Positions 44,024 to 57,089 of a stretch of DNA of 64,000 nt are shown here, in pieces. The notes beneath the pieces are model-generated. The model worked only from the letters and a program-made list of their open reading frames with translations. It was not told the DNA's origin and searched no databases. The position numbers and the translations under genes were made by a program. Positions within the stretch are counted from its first letter, which is position 1. Each line of letters begins with the position of its first letter. Source of the stretch: Thermococcus piezophilus (GTDB lineage Archaea; Methanobacteriota_B; Thermococci; Thermococcales; Thermococcaceae); contig NZ_CP015520.1 of the NCBI RefSeq assembly GCF_001647085.1, positions 682,001 through 746,000 on the forward strand, read 5' to 3'.

Positions 44024-47000
44024 ATGGCCGAGCTGTATTCTGAAGAAATGAAAGCTTACTTTGAATCTCTCCAGCGCGAGATTGACAGGGCCTACGAGAT
44101 AGCGAGAAAGGCCCGCGCTCAGGGTAAGGACCCGAGCACCGATGTTGAGGTTCCTCAAGCTACTGACATGGCCGGTCGTGTCGAAAGCCTTGTTGGCCCT
44201 CCAGGCGTTGCCGAGAGGATTAGGGCGCTCGTCAAAGAGTATGGAAAGGAACTGGCCGCCCTTAAGGTCGTTGACGAGATAATAGACGGCAAATTCGGTG
44301 ACCTTGGGGGCAAGGAGAAATACGCAGAGCAGGCGGTAAGGACGGCCCTTGCTATTCTCACTGAGGGCATCGTCTCCGCCCCGCTGGAAGGAATAGCCGA
44401 CGTTAAAATCAAGCGCAACGAGTGGGCTGATAGGAGTGAGTACTTGGCCCTCTACTATGCCGGGCCAATAAGAAGCTCTGGTGGAACGGCCCAGGCTTTG
44501 AGTGTTCTCGTTGGCGATTACGTGAGAAAAAAGCTCGGCCTCGACAGGTTCAAGCCGAGCGAGAAACACATTGAGAGAATGGTTGAGGAGATAGACCTCT
44601 ACCACCGGGCAGTTACGAGGCTCCAGTATCATCCGGAGGCAGACGAAGTAAGACTTGCCATGAAGAACATCCCCATAGAGATAACCGGCGAAGAGACCGA
44701 CAAGGTTGAAGTTTCCCACCGCGATGTTCCTGGAGTGGAGACCAACCACCTGCGCGGCGGTGCAATCCTCGTTCTTGCTGAAGGTGTCCTCCAGAAGGCC
44801 AAGAAGCTCGTCAAGTACATTGACAAGATGGGCATAGAGGGCTGGGACTGGATAAAGGAGTTCGTCGAGGCGAAGGAGAAAGGCAAAGCTGAGGTCAAGG
44901 AAGAGACGGTCGAGAGCGCCGGTGAAGAAGCTCCCACTGAGAAAGTTGAGGAGAAAATTGAGAAGGGCTTCTACTACGAACTCTACGAGAAGTTCAGGGC
45001 CAATATCGCTCCCAACAAGAAGTACACGAAGGAGATAATCGGTGGCAGGCCGCTCTTCGCCGAACCCTCCACTAACGGTGGCTTCAGGCTTAGATACGGC
45101 CGTTCGAGGGTTAGTGGCTTCGCAACCTGGAGCGTCAATCCTGCAACCATGCTCATCCTCGACGAGTTCATAGCCATAGGCACGCAGATGAAGACTGAAC
45201 GCCCCGGAAAGGGCTGTATCGTAACCCCCGCAACCACCGTCGAAGGCCCGATAGTCAAGCTCAAGGATGGCTCGGTTATCCGAGTTGACGACTATCAAAC
45301 CGCCCTCAAAATCCGCGACAAAATCGAGGAGATACTCTACGTCGGCGACGCCCTTGTCAACTTTGGCGACTTTGTTGAGAACAATCAGACTCTCTTGCCT
45401 GCCAACTACGCTGAAGAATGGTGGATTCAGGAGTTTGCTAAAGCTATCGCGGATATCTACGAGGTCGAGCTGAAGCCCTTCGAGGACAACCCACGCGAGG
45501 CGGTAGAAGAGGCCGCTGAATACGTCGAGCTTGATCCTGACTTCCTTGAAAGGCTCCTTAAAGACCCTCTCCGCGTCAGGCCGAGCATTGAAGAAGCCAT
45601 ACACATCTCCAAGGTTCTCGACATTCCCTTCCACCCCAACTACACCCTCTACTGGAACACACTAAAGCCGGAGGAAGTTGAGGATCTCCAGAGGGCCCTT
45701 CTCGGCGCTCAAATCGAGTGGGACGAGCACATGAAAAACAAGTTCGCGAGAAAAGTCGTCCTCGACAACGACTCGAAGATAAAGCGCTACCTCGAGCTTT
45801 TGGGCCTTCCGCACCGATTGGAGCGGACGGAAGATCGGAAGAAGGTTATCGTAATCGAATATCCCTGGAGTGCCGCATTACTGACTCCCCTCGGCAACCT
45901 CGAGTGGGAATTCAAGGCCAAGCCCTTTCACACAGTAATTGACATCATCAACAAGGGCAATAGGATTAAGCTCCGCGATCGGGGTATAAGCTGGATCGGC
46001 GCGAGAATGGGCAGGCCCGAGAAGGCCAAAGAGAGGAAGATGAAGCCACCCGTTCAGGTGCTTTTCCCGATCGGTCTCGCCGGTGGAAGCTCCCGTGACA
46101 TAAAGAAGGCCGCCGAAGAAGGTAAGACTACGGAGGTGGAGATAGCCTTCTTCAAGTGTCCAAAATGCGGTCACGTTGGGTTAGAACATATATGTCCGAG
46201 CTGCGGAACGAGGAAAGAGCTTCTCTGGCACTGCCCGAAGTGCAGCACTGATTATCGTGAGGGTGAGGCCGATAACTTCGACTTCCGGTGTCCGAGGTGT
46301 GGGATCGAGCTCAAGCCCTACGCCAGGCGGAGGATAAAACCCTCTGCGCTTCTCCGCGCTGCCATGGAGAACGTTAAGGTCTACGGCATAGACAAGCTCA
46401 AGGGTGTCCAGGGAATGACCTCCGGCTACAAGATGGCCGAGCCTTTAGAGAAAGGCCTCCTCCGGACCAAGAACGACGTCTACGTCTTTAAAGATGGTAC
46501 AATCCGTTTCGACGCCACCGATGCCCCAATAACCCACTTCAAGCCGCGGGAGATAGGCGTAAGCGTTGAGAAGCTCCGCGAGCTCGGCTACACCCACGAC
46601 TTCGAGGGTAAACCGTTAGAGCGGGACGATCAGATAGTCGAGCTCAAGGTGCAGGACGTAATCCTTTCCTACGAGGCTGGCAGATATCTCCTCAAAGTCG
46701 CACGCTTCATAGATGACCTGCTTGAGAAGTTCTACGGACTGCCGAGGTTCTACAACGCCGAGAAGATGGAGGATTTGATAGGCCACCTCGTCATCGGTCT
46801 TGCCCCCCACACGTCTGCCGGAATCATTGGCAGGATAATAGGCTTTTCCGACGTGCTGGTTGGTTATGCCCACCCGTATTATCATGCCGCGAAGAGAAGG
46901 AACTGCTTCCCGGGTGACACAAGGATACTTGTCCAGATTGATGGAATGCCAATGAGAATAACGCTTAGAGAGCTCTACGAGCTCTTCGAGGATGAACACT

Positions 47001-49342
47001 ACGAGAACATGGTTTACGTCAGGAAGAGACCGAAGGTTGACGTTAATGTCTACTCCTTCGATCCGGAGAGCGGAAAGGTCGTTCTGACAGATATCGAGGA
47101 TGTCATCAAAGCTCCAAGCACTGACCACACCATTCGCTTCGAGCTTGAGTTGGGAAGGTCCTTTGAGACAACCGTCGACCATCCGGTTCTTGTCTACGAA
47201 AACGGGAAATTCATAGAGAAGAGGGCATTTGAGGTCAAGGAGGGCGACAGGATACTCGTTCCCCGGTTTGAATTTGAAGAGTATGACATTGAAAGCTTTG
47301 ACTTGCTTAGGGCATTTTCAGATGAGCGGTTTAAGAGTCTGTGGGACGTCATCATGGTTCGTGGGCTCTCAAGCTGGCTCTCCTCACTTGGTACTGATGT
47401 TAAAGGGGATTATATACGCAGGGACTCCATACCATTGGGAGAACTTTTGAGAATTCTAAAAGAAAATGGGCTTTCGATTGAAGATGTTCCAGACTGCTGG
47501 ATGGCTTTCAAGCGCGATAGGGTTCGGATAAAGAGGTTCGTACCGATAAGACCCCTTATGAGGGTTCTTGGCTATTACTTGGCCGAGGGTTACGCTAGGA
47601 AGAGCAACAGCGTTTATCAGATAAGCTTCTCGATAGCGGACGAAGAGGCTAGGGAAGACCTCAAGAAAGCTTTAAGGGAGGCCTTCGGCGAGGGCTTTGG
47701 AATTCATGAGAGGGGCGAGAAGGTTACTGTCGGCTCACGCATCCTGTACCTTCTCTTCACGGAGGTGCTGAAAGCTGGAAGAAACGCACACACGAAGAGA
47801 GTTCCTGCCTTTGTTTTCACGTTAACTCCAGAACTTGTGGCCGAGATGCTGAGGGCCTACTTTGAGGGAGATGGAACTGTAATAGGTTCAAAGCCAATGG
47901 TTGTCGTGTATAGTGTGAATAAGGCACTTCTTGAGGATATTGACACTCTGCTGATTTCCAAGTTCGGTCTCTACGCAAGCTGGAGGGTTGATAAGAACGC
48001 AAACTCCCACTCTGGAAACGTGGTTCAGGAGTATCACAGGAGAAATGGCAGTGAAATCCCAATTTCAAAGGTCTACCTCCTAAACCTCTACGGTATCCAG
48101 GCTAGAAAGTTCATGGAGCTCGTAGGTTTCATAAGTGGAAGGAAGAACTCTGTTAAGAAGGAATGGGAGGGTCACAAGTTCCAGCCCTACAGAAGGGCCA
48201 CTGAGATGGGAGTTCTTGCCAAGGTGCGCTCTGTGGAGTACATTGACCCATCAGATGAATTCGTTTATTCGCTCAGTGCCTCGAAGTATCATACTATAAT
48301 AATTAGTAATAATATTACTACAGCAAATTGTGATGGTGACGAAGATGCAGTAATGCTCCTCCTCGATGCCCTCCTGAACTTCAGCAAGTACTACCTCCCT
48401 GAGAAGCGCGGTGGGAAGATGGACGCGCCGCTGGTTGTTACCACCCGCCTTGACCCGCGCGAGGTAGACAGTGAGGTCCACAACATGGACGTTGTCAGGT
48501 ATTATCCGCTCGAGTTCTACGCGGCGACTTACGAGATGAAATCGCCTAAGGAGGTAAAGTTCATCGAGCGCGTTGAGGACCGCCTAGGAAAGCCCGAGAT
48601 GTACGAGGGCATAAAGTTCACCCACGACACTGATGACATCGGCCTCGGCCCGAAGATGAGCCTGTACAAACAACTCAGCGACATGGAGGAGAAGGTCGCC
48701 CGTCAGCTGGCTTTGGCGGAGCGTATTCGCGCGGTTGACGAGCACCACGTTGCCGAGACGATAATCAACTCCCACCTCGTTCCAGACCTGAGGGGCAACC
48801 TCAGGAGCTTCACCAGACAGGAGTTCCGCTGCGTCAAGTGCAATACGAAGTACCGGAGACCACCGCTCACCGGCAAGTGCCCCAAGTGTGGCGGCAAAAT
48901 CGTCCTGACCGTCAGTAAAGGTGCAATTGAGAAGTACCTGCCGACGGCCAAGATGTTGGTTACGCGGTACAACGTGCTGGACTACACGAGGCAGAGGATA
49001 TGCATGACAGAAAAGGACATCAAGAGCCTCTTTGAGAAAGTCTTCCCAGAGAGGCAGAGGACTTTGATGGGCTTCTCCGCCGACATCTGCGAGAAGATGA
49101 TAAAGGCCAGAACAGGCAAGTCCAACGGCAGGAACGGCTACCTTGACGAGCTTAAGGCCAACGGGAAGCTCAAGAAAAAGGCTGAGAGGTCAAAGGCCGA
49201 GACGAAAGCTGAAAAGAAGTCTAAAAAAGCTGAGAAAAAGACCAAGCCTTCTGAAGGTCTTGAGAATAACATTAGGAAGGAGAAGTCCAAGATGAAGAAG
49301 CCCAAGAAGGGCATAAGTCTGGACGAGTTTTTTGGTTCCTAA
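44024..49342 (+). CDS. polC: DNA polymerase D large subunit DP2 with intein
   Basis: Catalytic subunit of PolD, related in its core to RNA-polymerase double-psi barrels. Of 1772 residues, 475 (961-1435) are an intein and about 1297 are extein, the usual DP2 size. Zinc-ribbon motifs are CPKCGHVG, CPSCG, CPKCSTDY and CPRCG before the core, and CVKCNTKY/CPKCGG after it. The catalytic block CDGDEDAVML follows the intein directly. The basic C-terminal tail ends in KKGISLDEFFGS, a PCNA-binding peptide. ATG 44024 is preferred to TTG 44018, with GAGGGTG upstream and only two bases from the DP1 stop. Confidence 0.96.
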   Translation: MAELYSEEMKAYFESLQREIDRAYEIARKARAQGKDPSTDVEVPQATDMAGRVESLVGPPGVAERIRALVKEYGKELAALKVVDEIIDGKFGDLGGKEKYAEQAVRTALAILTEGIVSAPLEGIADVKIKRNEWADRSEYLALYYAGPIRSSGGTAQALSVLVGDYVRKKLGLDRFKPSEKHIERMVEEIDLYHRAVTRLQYHPEADEVRLAMKNIPIEITGEETDKVEVSHRDVPGVETNHLRGGAILVLAEGVLQKAKKLVKYIDKMGIEGWDWIKEFVEAKEKGKAEVKEETVESAGEEAPTEKVEEKIEKGFYYELYEKFRANIAPNKKYTKEIIGGRPLFAEPSTNGGFRLRYGRSRVSGFATWSVNPATMLILDEFIAIGTQMKTERPGKGCIVTPATTVEGPIVKLKDGSVIRVDDYQTALKIRDKIEEILYVGDALVNFGDFVENNQTLLPANYAEEWWIQEFAKAIADIYEVELKPFEDNPREAVEEAAEYVELDPDFLERLLKDPLRVRPSIEEAIHISKVLDIPFHPNYTLYWNTLKPEEVEDLQRALLGAQIEWDEHMKNKFARKVVLDNDSKIKRYLELLGLPHRLERTEDRKKVIVIEYPWSAALLTPLGNLEWEFKAKPFHTVIDIINKGNRIKLRDRGISWIGARMGRPEKAKERKMKPPVQVLFPIGLAGGSSRDIKKAAEEGKTTEVEIAFFKCPKCGHVGLEHICPSCGTRKELLWHCPKCSTDYREGEADNFDFRCPRCGIELKPYARRRIKPSALLRAAMENVKVYGIDKLKGVQGMTSGYKMAEPLEKGLLRTKNDVYVFKDGTIRFDATDAPITHFKPREIGVSVEKLRELGYTHDFEGKPLERDDQIVELKVQDVILSYEAGRYLLKVARFIDDLLEKFYGLPRFYNAEKMEDLIGHLVIGLAPHTSAGIIGRIIGFSDVLVGYAHPYYHAAKRRNCFPGDTRILVQIDGMPMRITLRELYELFEDEHYENMVYVRKRPKVDVNVYSFDPESGKVVLTDIEDVIKAPSTDHTIRFELELGRSFETTVDHPVLVYENGKFIEKRAFEVKEGDRILVPRFEFEEYDIESFDLLRAFSDERFKSLWDVIMVRGLSSWLSSLGTDVKGDYIRRDSIPLGELLRILKENGLSIEDVPDCWMAFKRDRVRIKRFVPIRPLMRVLGYYLAEGYARKSNSVYQISFSIADEEAREDLKKALREAFGEGFGIHERGEKVTVGSRILYLLFTEVLKAGRNAHTKRVPAFVFTLTPELVAEMLRAYFEGDGTVIGSKPMVVVYSVNKALLEDIDTLLISKFGLYASWRVDKNANSHSGNVVQEYHRRNGSEIPISKVYLLNLYGIQARKFMELVGFISGRKNSVKKEWEGHKFQPYRRATEMGVLAKVRSVEYIDPSDEFVYSLSASKYHTIIISNNITTANCDGDEDAVMLLLDALLNFSKYYLPEKRGGKMDAPLVVTTRLDPREVDSEVHNMDVVRYYPLEFYAATYEMKSPKEVKFIERVEDRLGKPEMYEGIKFTHDTDDIGLGPKMSLYKQLSDMEEKVARQLALAERIRAVDEHHVAETIINSHLVPDLRGNLRSFTRQEFRCVKCNTKYRRPPLTGKCPKCGGKIVLTVSKGAIEKYLPTAKMLVTRYNVLDYTRQRICMTEKDIKSLFEKVFPERQRTLMGFSADICEKMIKARTGKSNGRNGYLDELKANGKLKKKAERSKAETKAEKKSKKAEKKTKPSEGLENNIRKEKSKMKKPKKGISLDEFFGS
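46904..48328 (+). other. Intein with LAGLIDADG (DOD) homing endonuclease in DP2
   Basis: A self-splicing element of 475 residues, N-terminal Cys (CFPGDTRILV), block B TVDH at intein residues 90-93 and C-extein Cys. The endonuclease region has two DOD motifs: LGYYLAEGYA and LRAYFEGDGT. The insertion lies directly before the polymerase catalytic CDGDED motif. The last two residues are Ala-Asn rather than the common His-Asn. The junction DNA (48295-48328) is markedly AT-rich compared with the extein. Related PolII inteins in Pyrococcus occupy the same site. Confidence 0.93.
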
Positions 49343-49344
49343 CG

Positions 49345-49379
49345 TTAATCATATATATTATTATGTCGCCCTTTTTTTG
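49345..49379 (+). promoter_or_regulatory. Terminator T-run and promoter between DP2 and the next gene
   Basis: TCATATATATTATTATG near 49349-49365 is a TATA-type sequence. CCCTTTTTTT (49367-49376) may end transcription of the cdc6-DP1-DP2 operon just before the next start codon at 49380. Confidence 0.4.
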
Positions 49380-50066
49380 ATGTACGACCAGTTCAAACTG
49401 CTCCCCAGCGTCGCCTACCTCCGCGTGCAGAAGCAGGTCTTCCTCGGCTATTCCATGCCCCTGGCCGGATGGGTGGGGGAGTATCTGATAAACTACCAGA
49501 AGCTCCCGCGGCCGAACTTCCTAAACCGTGCAATGGCCAAGCTGGGCTTTTCTCTGGCGGGTGAAGAAAGGGACGACGGTTATATCACTCAATTCTTTAC
49601 GAAGGGTAGCGTCTCGATAAGCGCGAGCTGGGACGTCGAGCGGGAAAATCTCTTCCTTCAGATTATTCCCCTCCGCTCAAGGCTCTCCCGCGGCTTAACG
49701 ATCCGCGCGGAGCACATCGAGTTCTACGATCAGTACGTGGTCAGTATAGAACCGACAGGAAAGCTCCCGCCTGGTGTTAAGAGCATTGGAATAAACGCCC
49801 TGATTTTGGAGGACTTTTATCCCATCGAAACGCCCTACTGGGGCATGCTCCACGAGGACTGGGGGACAGAACTCAACCTCCTTGTGATGAAGGATGAGGT
49901 CTATGATTCCCTCCAGCGCGAGGAGTACCGCTGTCCGGTCTGCTTCTCTCCGCTGAGTGAGGAGAACGGCGTTCTTAAGTGCACCCGTTGCGGCTTCGTT
50001 TACGCTCCTGAAAACGACTTCGAGCGTGTCATGGAGAGCTTCAGCGTGGACGAGTTTGCCTTCTAG
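49380..50066 (+). CDS. Conserved hypothetical protein with C-terminal zinc ribbon
   Basis: 228 residues from ATG 49380 (an upstream in-frame GTG at 49332 lies before the promoter and is rejected). The body is alpha/beta with YLRVQKQVFLGYSMPLAGWV. The C-terminus has CPVCFSPLSEENGVLKCTRC, a four-Cys zinc ribbon (about residues 194-213). Cytosolic. No known function; the position directly after DP2 suggests a nucleic-acid role, by context only. Confidence 0.75.
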   Translation: MYDQFKLLPSVAYLRVQKQVFLGYSMPLAGWVGEYLINYQKLPRPNFLNRAMAKLGFSLAGEERDDGYITQFFTKGSVSISASWDVERENLFLQIIPLRSRLSRGLTIRAEHIEFYDQYVVSIEPTGKLPPGVKSIGINALILEDFYPIETPYWGMLHEDWGTELNLLVMKDEVYDSLQREEYRCPVCFSPLSEENGVLKCTRCGFVYAPENDFERVMESFSVDEFAF

Positions 50067-50533
50067 CAAATTTTCTGGCGAAAAGAATGCCCTCCTCATC
50101 AAACTGGTAGAAAAATTAGTCGTGCACTATTCAAGGGCAACTTTGGCTGGGGTTTAACACTAAATGAAGCCTTCTACGTAGTTTCAATTTGTTACTGGTG
50201 TCCACCGGACGCCGTTTGTAGAGTGAAACACTCGCAGAAGGGCAATTTGAGCGTAAACCCTTTTCAAAATCAAACCTTTAGAAAAGGCCCTAATACAGGA
50301 TTTTCTATCCGAGAGTGCTCATTTTCTAAGCGAGAATTCCCTGAAAAAGCTTTTAAAGGATTTAACCCTCCCTTGACGCCCTCGGGGCGTTGATTTTTAG
50401 TTAAACCGGAGCCAATGGGGATAATTTGGGGAGTTCTCACTTTAAAAACGACTACTCAAAAAGAAAATCACGCAGAATTAGCCTTTTAAATGGACTACAA
50501 ACTTTGATGAAACTTTGCGAAGGCAAATTTCTA
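50067..50533. other. Intergenic region, nothing recognised
   Basis: About 465 bp between the zinc-ribbon gene and tRNA-Gln. It holds a small hairpin ACGCCC-TCG-GGGCGT (about 50379-50393) and several short A/T runs, but no convincing frame or RNA fold. Confidence 0.4.
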
Positions 50534-50608
50534 TGGTAGCCCCGCCGGGATTCGAACCCGGTCGCGGGATCCAAAGTCCCGCATGCTTGGCCGCTACACC
50601 ACGGGGCT
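50534..50608 (-). tRNA. tRNA-Gln (anticodon UUG)
   Basis: Reads AGCCCCG ... CGGGGCT on the minus strand as the acceptor stem, discriminator A and encoded CCA (50534-50536). The anticodon arm CGGGA-CTTTGGA-TCCCG gives anticodon UUG, and the T arm contains GGTTCGAATCC. All stems are intact. A TATA box (TTTATAAG, about 50634-50642 minus) lies upstream at the usual distance. No intron. Confidence 0.95.
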
Positions 50609-50683
50609 GCCCGATAAAAAGAGTTCCCCAGGACTTATAAATCTTAAGCTGGTCGATGTCAGAAATAGTTGAAGAAGGAAAAC

Positions 50684-51682
<999 letters not shown>

Positions 51683-52165
51683 TTACGGTGAATCTCTCTT
51701 CCTAGGGTTTCCGAGCGGGTCGATGAGACCTGCCCTGATCAGGGAGGAGCTTATCTTCGCCCCGAGGCTGCTCCTTACGATCCCGATGGTCACTATCTCG
51801 AGGGGCTTCAGGCCCCTCTCTTCTCTGGCTCTGTTCACTATGAGTGCCCCTTTGTAGGTCTCCTCACTGACGACTATGGCGTCAAGGCTTTTCATCTTAT
51901 CCGCGAAGCCTATGGCTGTGTGTATCTTGATGACCCGGTAGTTGGAGTAGCCGTTAACCTCGAAGAACTTGAGCAGATCCCTCAGGCGGAGCTCGTAGGG
52001 AAGGATTTTATCTGCGTGGGGCTTGTTTCTCACCATCTCGTCGGCAGTCAGTCCAACATAGACGTACTTTCCCACCTCGAAGGCCTTCCTCAGCAACGCT
52101 TTATGTCCGAGGTGGAGCCTGTCAAAGGTTCCTCCGACGACCACTTTGAGGTACTTTTTCCTCAT
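51683..52165 (-). CDS. coaD: Phosphopantetheine adenylyltransferase (archaeal)
   Basis: Transfers AMP from ATP to 4'-phosphopantetheine, the penultimate step of coenzyme A synthesis. Nucleotidyltransferase of 160 residues with GGTFDRLHLGHKALL (HxGH motif) at the N-terminus and a C-terminal GIVRSSLGAKISSSLIRAGL (ISSS motif). Full length. ATG 52165 begins MRKKYLKVVVGGTFD. Monocistronic, divergent from the gene at 52238. Confidence 0.92.
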   Translation of the reverse strand: MRKKYLKVVVGGTFDRLHLGHKALLRKAFEVGKYVYVGLTADEMVRNKPHADKILPYELRLRDLLKFFEVNGYSNYRVIKIHTAIGFADKMKSLDAIVVSEETYKGALIVNRAREERGLKPLEIVTIGIVRSSLGAKISSSLIRAGLIDPLGNPRKRDSP

Positions 52166-52237
52166 GGGCTGAAATTAGGCTGAGGGACCAATAAGCTTTT
52201 TTATCAACTTCCGGAGATTTTTCCCGGAGGTGGTAGA

Positions 52238-53404
52238 ATGAGAAGGCTCATCGTACTCATCTTGACTCTTCTCCTGATTGGCTCACCCCTTGCTCACATG
52301 GCAGCGGCCGAAAAGCCCCAGCCCCTTTTCAATATAGACATGATGATTCAGGTGTCCCCCGACGGGGTGGCCCAGTTCAGGATATACGCCACGCTCAAGG
52401 ATCCGTTTTACAGGGCGTACTTTAATAAACTCGCTGTTAACAACACCACCTTGGCTGAGGAGCAGTTCCAGTCCTTCGTGAAGGGCTTGATCTACGACAA
52501 CCTGAAGGACAACTTCGAGAAGAGATTTGAGGCAAAGGGGCTCAACAGTACAATATACTGGCCTGAAGGGGGCCCGGTTAAGGTTCTTGACAACTGGTCT
52601 GCTGTGGTAACCTTTGCCATTGCCAACTTCCTCGTCAGCGATGGGAAAGTCCTTAGCTGTCCACTCAGTAGCCCCATGGAATTCGTCTTTAGAGGCCATG
52701 TTTTCGCCTACAGCTGGGATAAGCTGACCCTCCTCCTTCCCAAGGATTACGAAGTAAGGAACCTTGCCCCGACTCCAGACGCTTTCAGCAACAACGTCGC
52801 GGTCTGGACCAACGGAGACTTCATCCCCATAGTAGAGCTCTACACTCCGCAGTATTCCTATTGGAAGTTCCTGAACGCAACCTGGAGGGAAATCTCCATC
52901 AGGTACGACCCCCAGGAAGGTTACGTCCAGTTCAATGCCACCTTCAGCGGGGCGAATGCCACGCCTCTGATTATTAATCAGATAATCTCGAGCTTTAAGG
53001 CCAGGATGGAAGTAATTAGCATCGACGCCCGCCAGAAGAATGGCAGTTTGGTAGTCATCGGCGTCGCCAAGCCGGAGGTGTCCCATAGCGAGACCTCTTC
53101 AGAGGAGATGTGGAACGCCCTCGTCAAGCTACCTATGCCCTTCAACAAGGTGCTCGTTAAAGGCGGCTCCTATCAAGTTGGGCCCAACAATACAATAATT
53201 ATCACGGTAGTGGAGAAGAAGCCAAACTATTTCACCTACCTCTGGATTGGCCTTATTTTGGTGGTGGTCGTTGGGATAGCCTGGCTCAAGAAGCGCAGAA
53301 CCGCTTCGAAGGAGGTGGAAGAGCCAGCCGAAGAAGAGAAGGAAAGCTCTATCGAGAAAAGTGAGAGCCTCGATGGCGAGACCTCCGAATTCGGGGGTGA
53401 GTGA
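52238..53404 (+). CDS. Secreted, membrane-anchored surface protein
   Basis: 388 residues. Signal peptide MRRLIVLILTLLLIGSPLAH ends in MAAA. A large external beta-rich domain with many N-x-S/T sites follows, then one C-terminal transmembrane helix (FTYLWIGLILVVVVGIAWL, about 335-355) and a short charged cytoplasmic tail (KKRRTASKEVEEPAEEEK). No known family. GGAGGTGG precedes ATG 52238. The next gene starts at the base after its stop, giving an operon with the acyl-CoA synthetase chain. Confidence 0.8.
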   Translation: MRRLIVLILTLLLIGSPLAHMAAAEKPQPLFNIDMMIQVSPDGVAQFRIYATLKDPFYRAYFNKLAVNNTTLAEEQFQSFVKGLIYDNLKDNFEKRFEAKGLNSTIYWPEGGPVKVLDNWSAVVTFAIANFLVSDGKVLSCPLSSPMEFVFRGHVFAYSWDKLTLLLPKDYEVRNLAPTPDAFSNNVAVWTNGDFIPIVELYTPQYSYWKFLNATWREISIRYDPQEGYVQFNATFSGANATPLIINQIISSFKARMEVISIDARQKNGSLVVIGVAKPEVSHSETSSEEMWNALVKLPMPFNKVLVKGGSYQVGPNNTIIITVVEKKPNYFTYLWIGLILVVVVGIAWLKKRRTASKEVEEPAEEEKESSIEKSESLDGETSEFGGE

Positions 53405-54721
53405 ATGGACTTCTTCTTTTATCCCCGGAGCGTTGCCATCTTTGGCTCCTTCAAAGAAGGCGCCATAGCCTATGAAATCCTGCGCAACATAGTGGATGGT
53501 GGTTTTGAGGGCAGGATAATCCCCGTGAACCCGAAAGGGGGAACGGTCCAGGTTAGTGGAAAAACCTTTGAAATCCGGCCAAAGCTTGAGGAGCCGGTTG
53601 ATACTGCCATAATAGTCATTCCAGCCAAGTTCGTGCCTTCCCTCATAGACGAAATCGGTGACTTAATCGAGGGTGCCGTCGTTATAAGCGCTGGCTTTTC
53701 AGAGGTCGGAAACGTCGAGCTGGAGCGCGAGCTGGTAGAAAAAGCCAAGAGACACGGTGTCAGGCTCATTGGGCCCAACTGTGCAGGCATCTTCGGTGTT
53801 CACCGGAAGTTCTTTGGCTCCTTCGAAGTCCGCGTTAAGCCCGGGGGGCTTGCTCTGATAAGCCAGAGCGGGGCCTTTGGCGGCGCAGCTTTGGCAATGG
53901 GCAACGAGGAAGGAATCGGATTTTCGGCCTTCGTTTCCTATGGAAACGCCGCCGATCTGAACGAGAGCGACTTCCTGAGATACTTCGCTGATGATGAAAA
54001 CACTAAGGCCATAGCCCTTTACATCGAGGGCGTTAAAGACGGCCGACGCTTCATGGAGGCACTGCATTACGCCGCGAGCAGGAAGCCAGTTATAGTCCTC
54101 AAAGCCGGAAAGAGTGCGAGCGGCGCCAAAGCCGCGGCATCTCACACAGGTTCTCTCGCGGGAAGCTACGAGATTTACAGGGCCGCCTTCAAACAGACTA
54201 TGGCCATAGAGGTCGAGGAAATGGAGGAGCTGTTTGATGCTGCTAAGGCCTTTGAGATGTACCCTAAGGCTGGAAGGCGCGTCGCAGTAATCACGAACTC
54301 TGGAGGGCCTGGTGTTCTCGCGACAGACAAGCTCGAAAAGCTAGGCCTCGAAATTGCCAAACTGGGCGATGAAACCGTTGAAGAGCTCCGCTCCTTCCTT
54401 CCGCCTCAGTGCTCCGTCAAGAATCCCATAGACCTCATAGCAGATGCCGACTACAAGCGCTATAAGCGGACCATCGAGGTCGTTTGCAGGGACGAGAACG
54501 TTGATTCTCTCCTCGTAATCTGCGTTCCGCCGATATTCATCTCGAGCGAGGAGGTAGCGAGGGCGGTAATCGAGGCTGACTGCCCCAAACCCATCATCGT
54601 GAACTTCATGGCTGGGGAGCTTGTCAGGGATGGCGTCAATTTACTCGAGAAGCGCGGCCTGAAGAACTTTCCGACGCCGGAGAGAGCTGCTAAGGCTTTG
54701 GCTTGGCTTTCCCTTCGCTGA
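53405..54721 (+). CDS. Acyl-CoA synthetase (ADP-forming) alpha chain, paralogue
   Basis: 438 residues, homologous to the protein at 17326-18735. The CoA-binding domain has FYPRSVAIFGSFKEGA, followed by RLIGPNCAGIFGV, ALISQSGAFGGAAL and the phospho-histidine segment AAASHTGSLAGSYEI. It is shorter than the first copy. Both copies lack an adjacent beta subunit. Which acyl-CoA each prefers is not visible. It abuts the surface-protein gene. Confidence 0.85.
   Translation: MDFFFYPRSVAIFGSFKEGAIAYEILRNIVDGGFEGRIIPVNPKGGTVQVSGKTFEIRPKLEEPVDTAIIVIPAKFVPSLIDEIGDLIEGAVVISAGFSEVGNVELERELVEKAKRHGVRLIGPNCAGIFGVHRKFFGSFEVRVKPGGLALISQSGAFGGAALAMGNEEGIGFSAFVSYGNAADLNESDFLRYFADDENTKAIALYIEGVKDGRRFMEALHYAASRKPVIVLKAGKSASGAKAAASHTGSLAGSYEIYRAAFKQTMAIEVEEMEELFDAAKAFEMYPKAGRRVAVITNSGGPGVLATDKLEKLGLEIAKLGDETVEELRSFLPPQCSVKNPIDLIADADYKRYKRTIEVVCRDENVDSLLVICVPPIFISSEEVARAVIEADCPKPIIVNFMAGELVRDGVNLLEKRGLKNFPTPERAAKALAWLSLR

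Positions 54722-57072
<2,351 letters not shown>

Positions 57073-57089
<17 letters not shown>

Noticed and set aside
43856-45634. Long open frame of 592 codons on the minus strand opposite DP1/DP2
   Set aside because: Shadow of the codon bias of DP2 and DP1; no domain, no ribosome site and no promoter.
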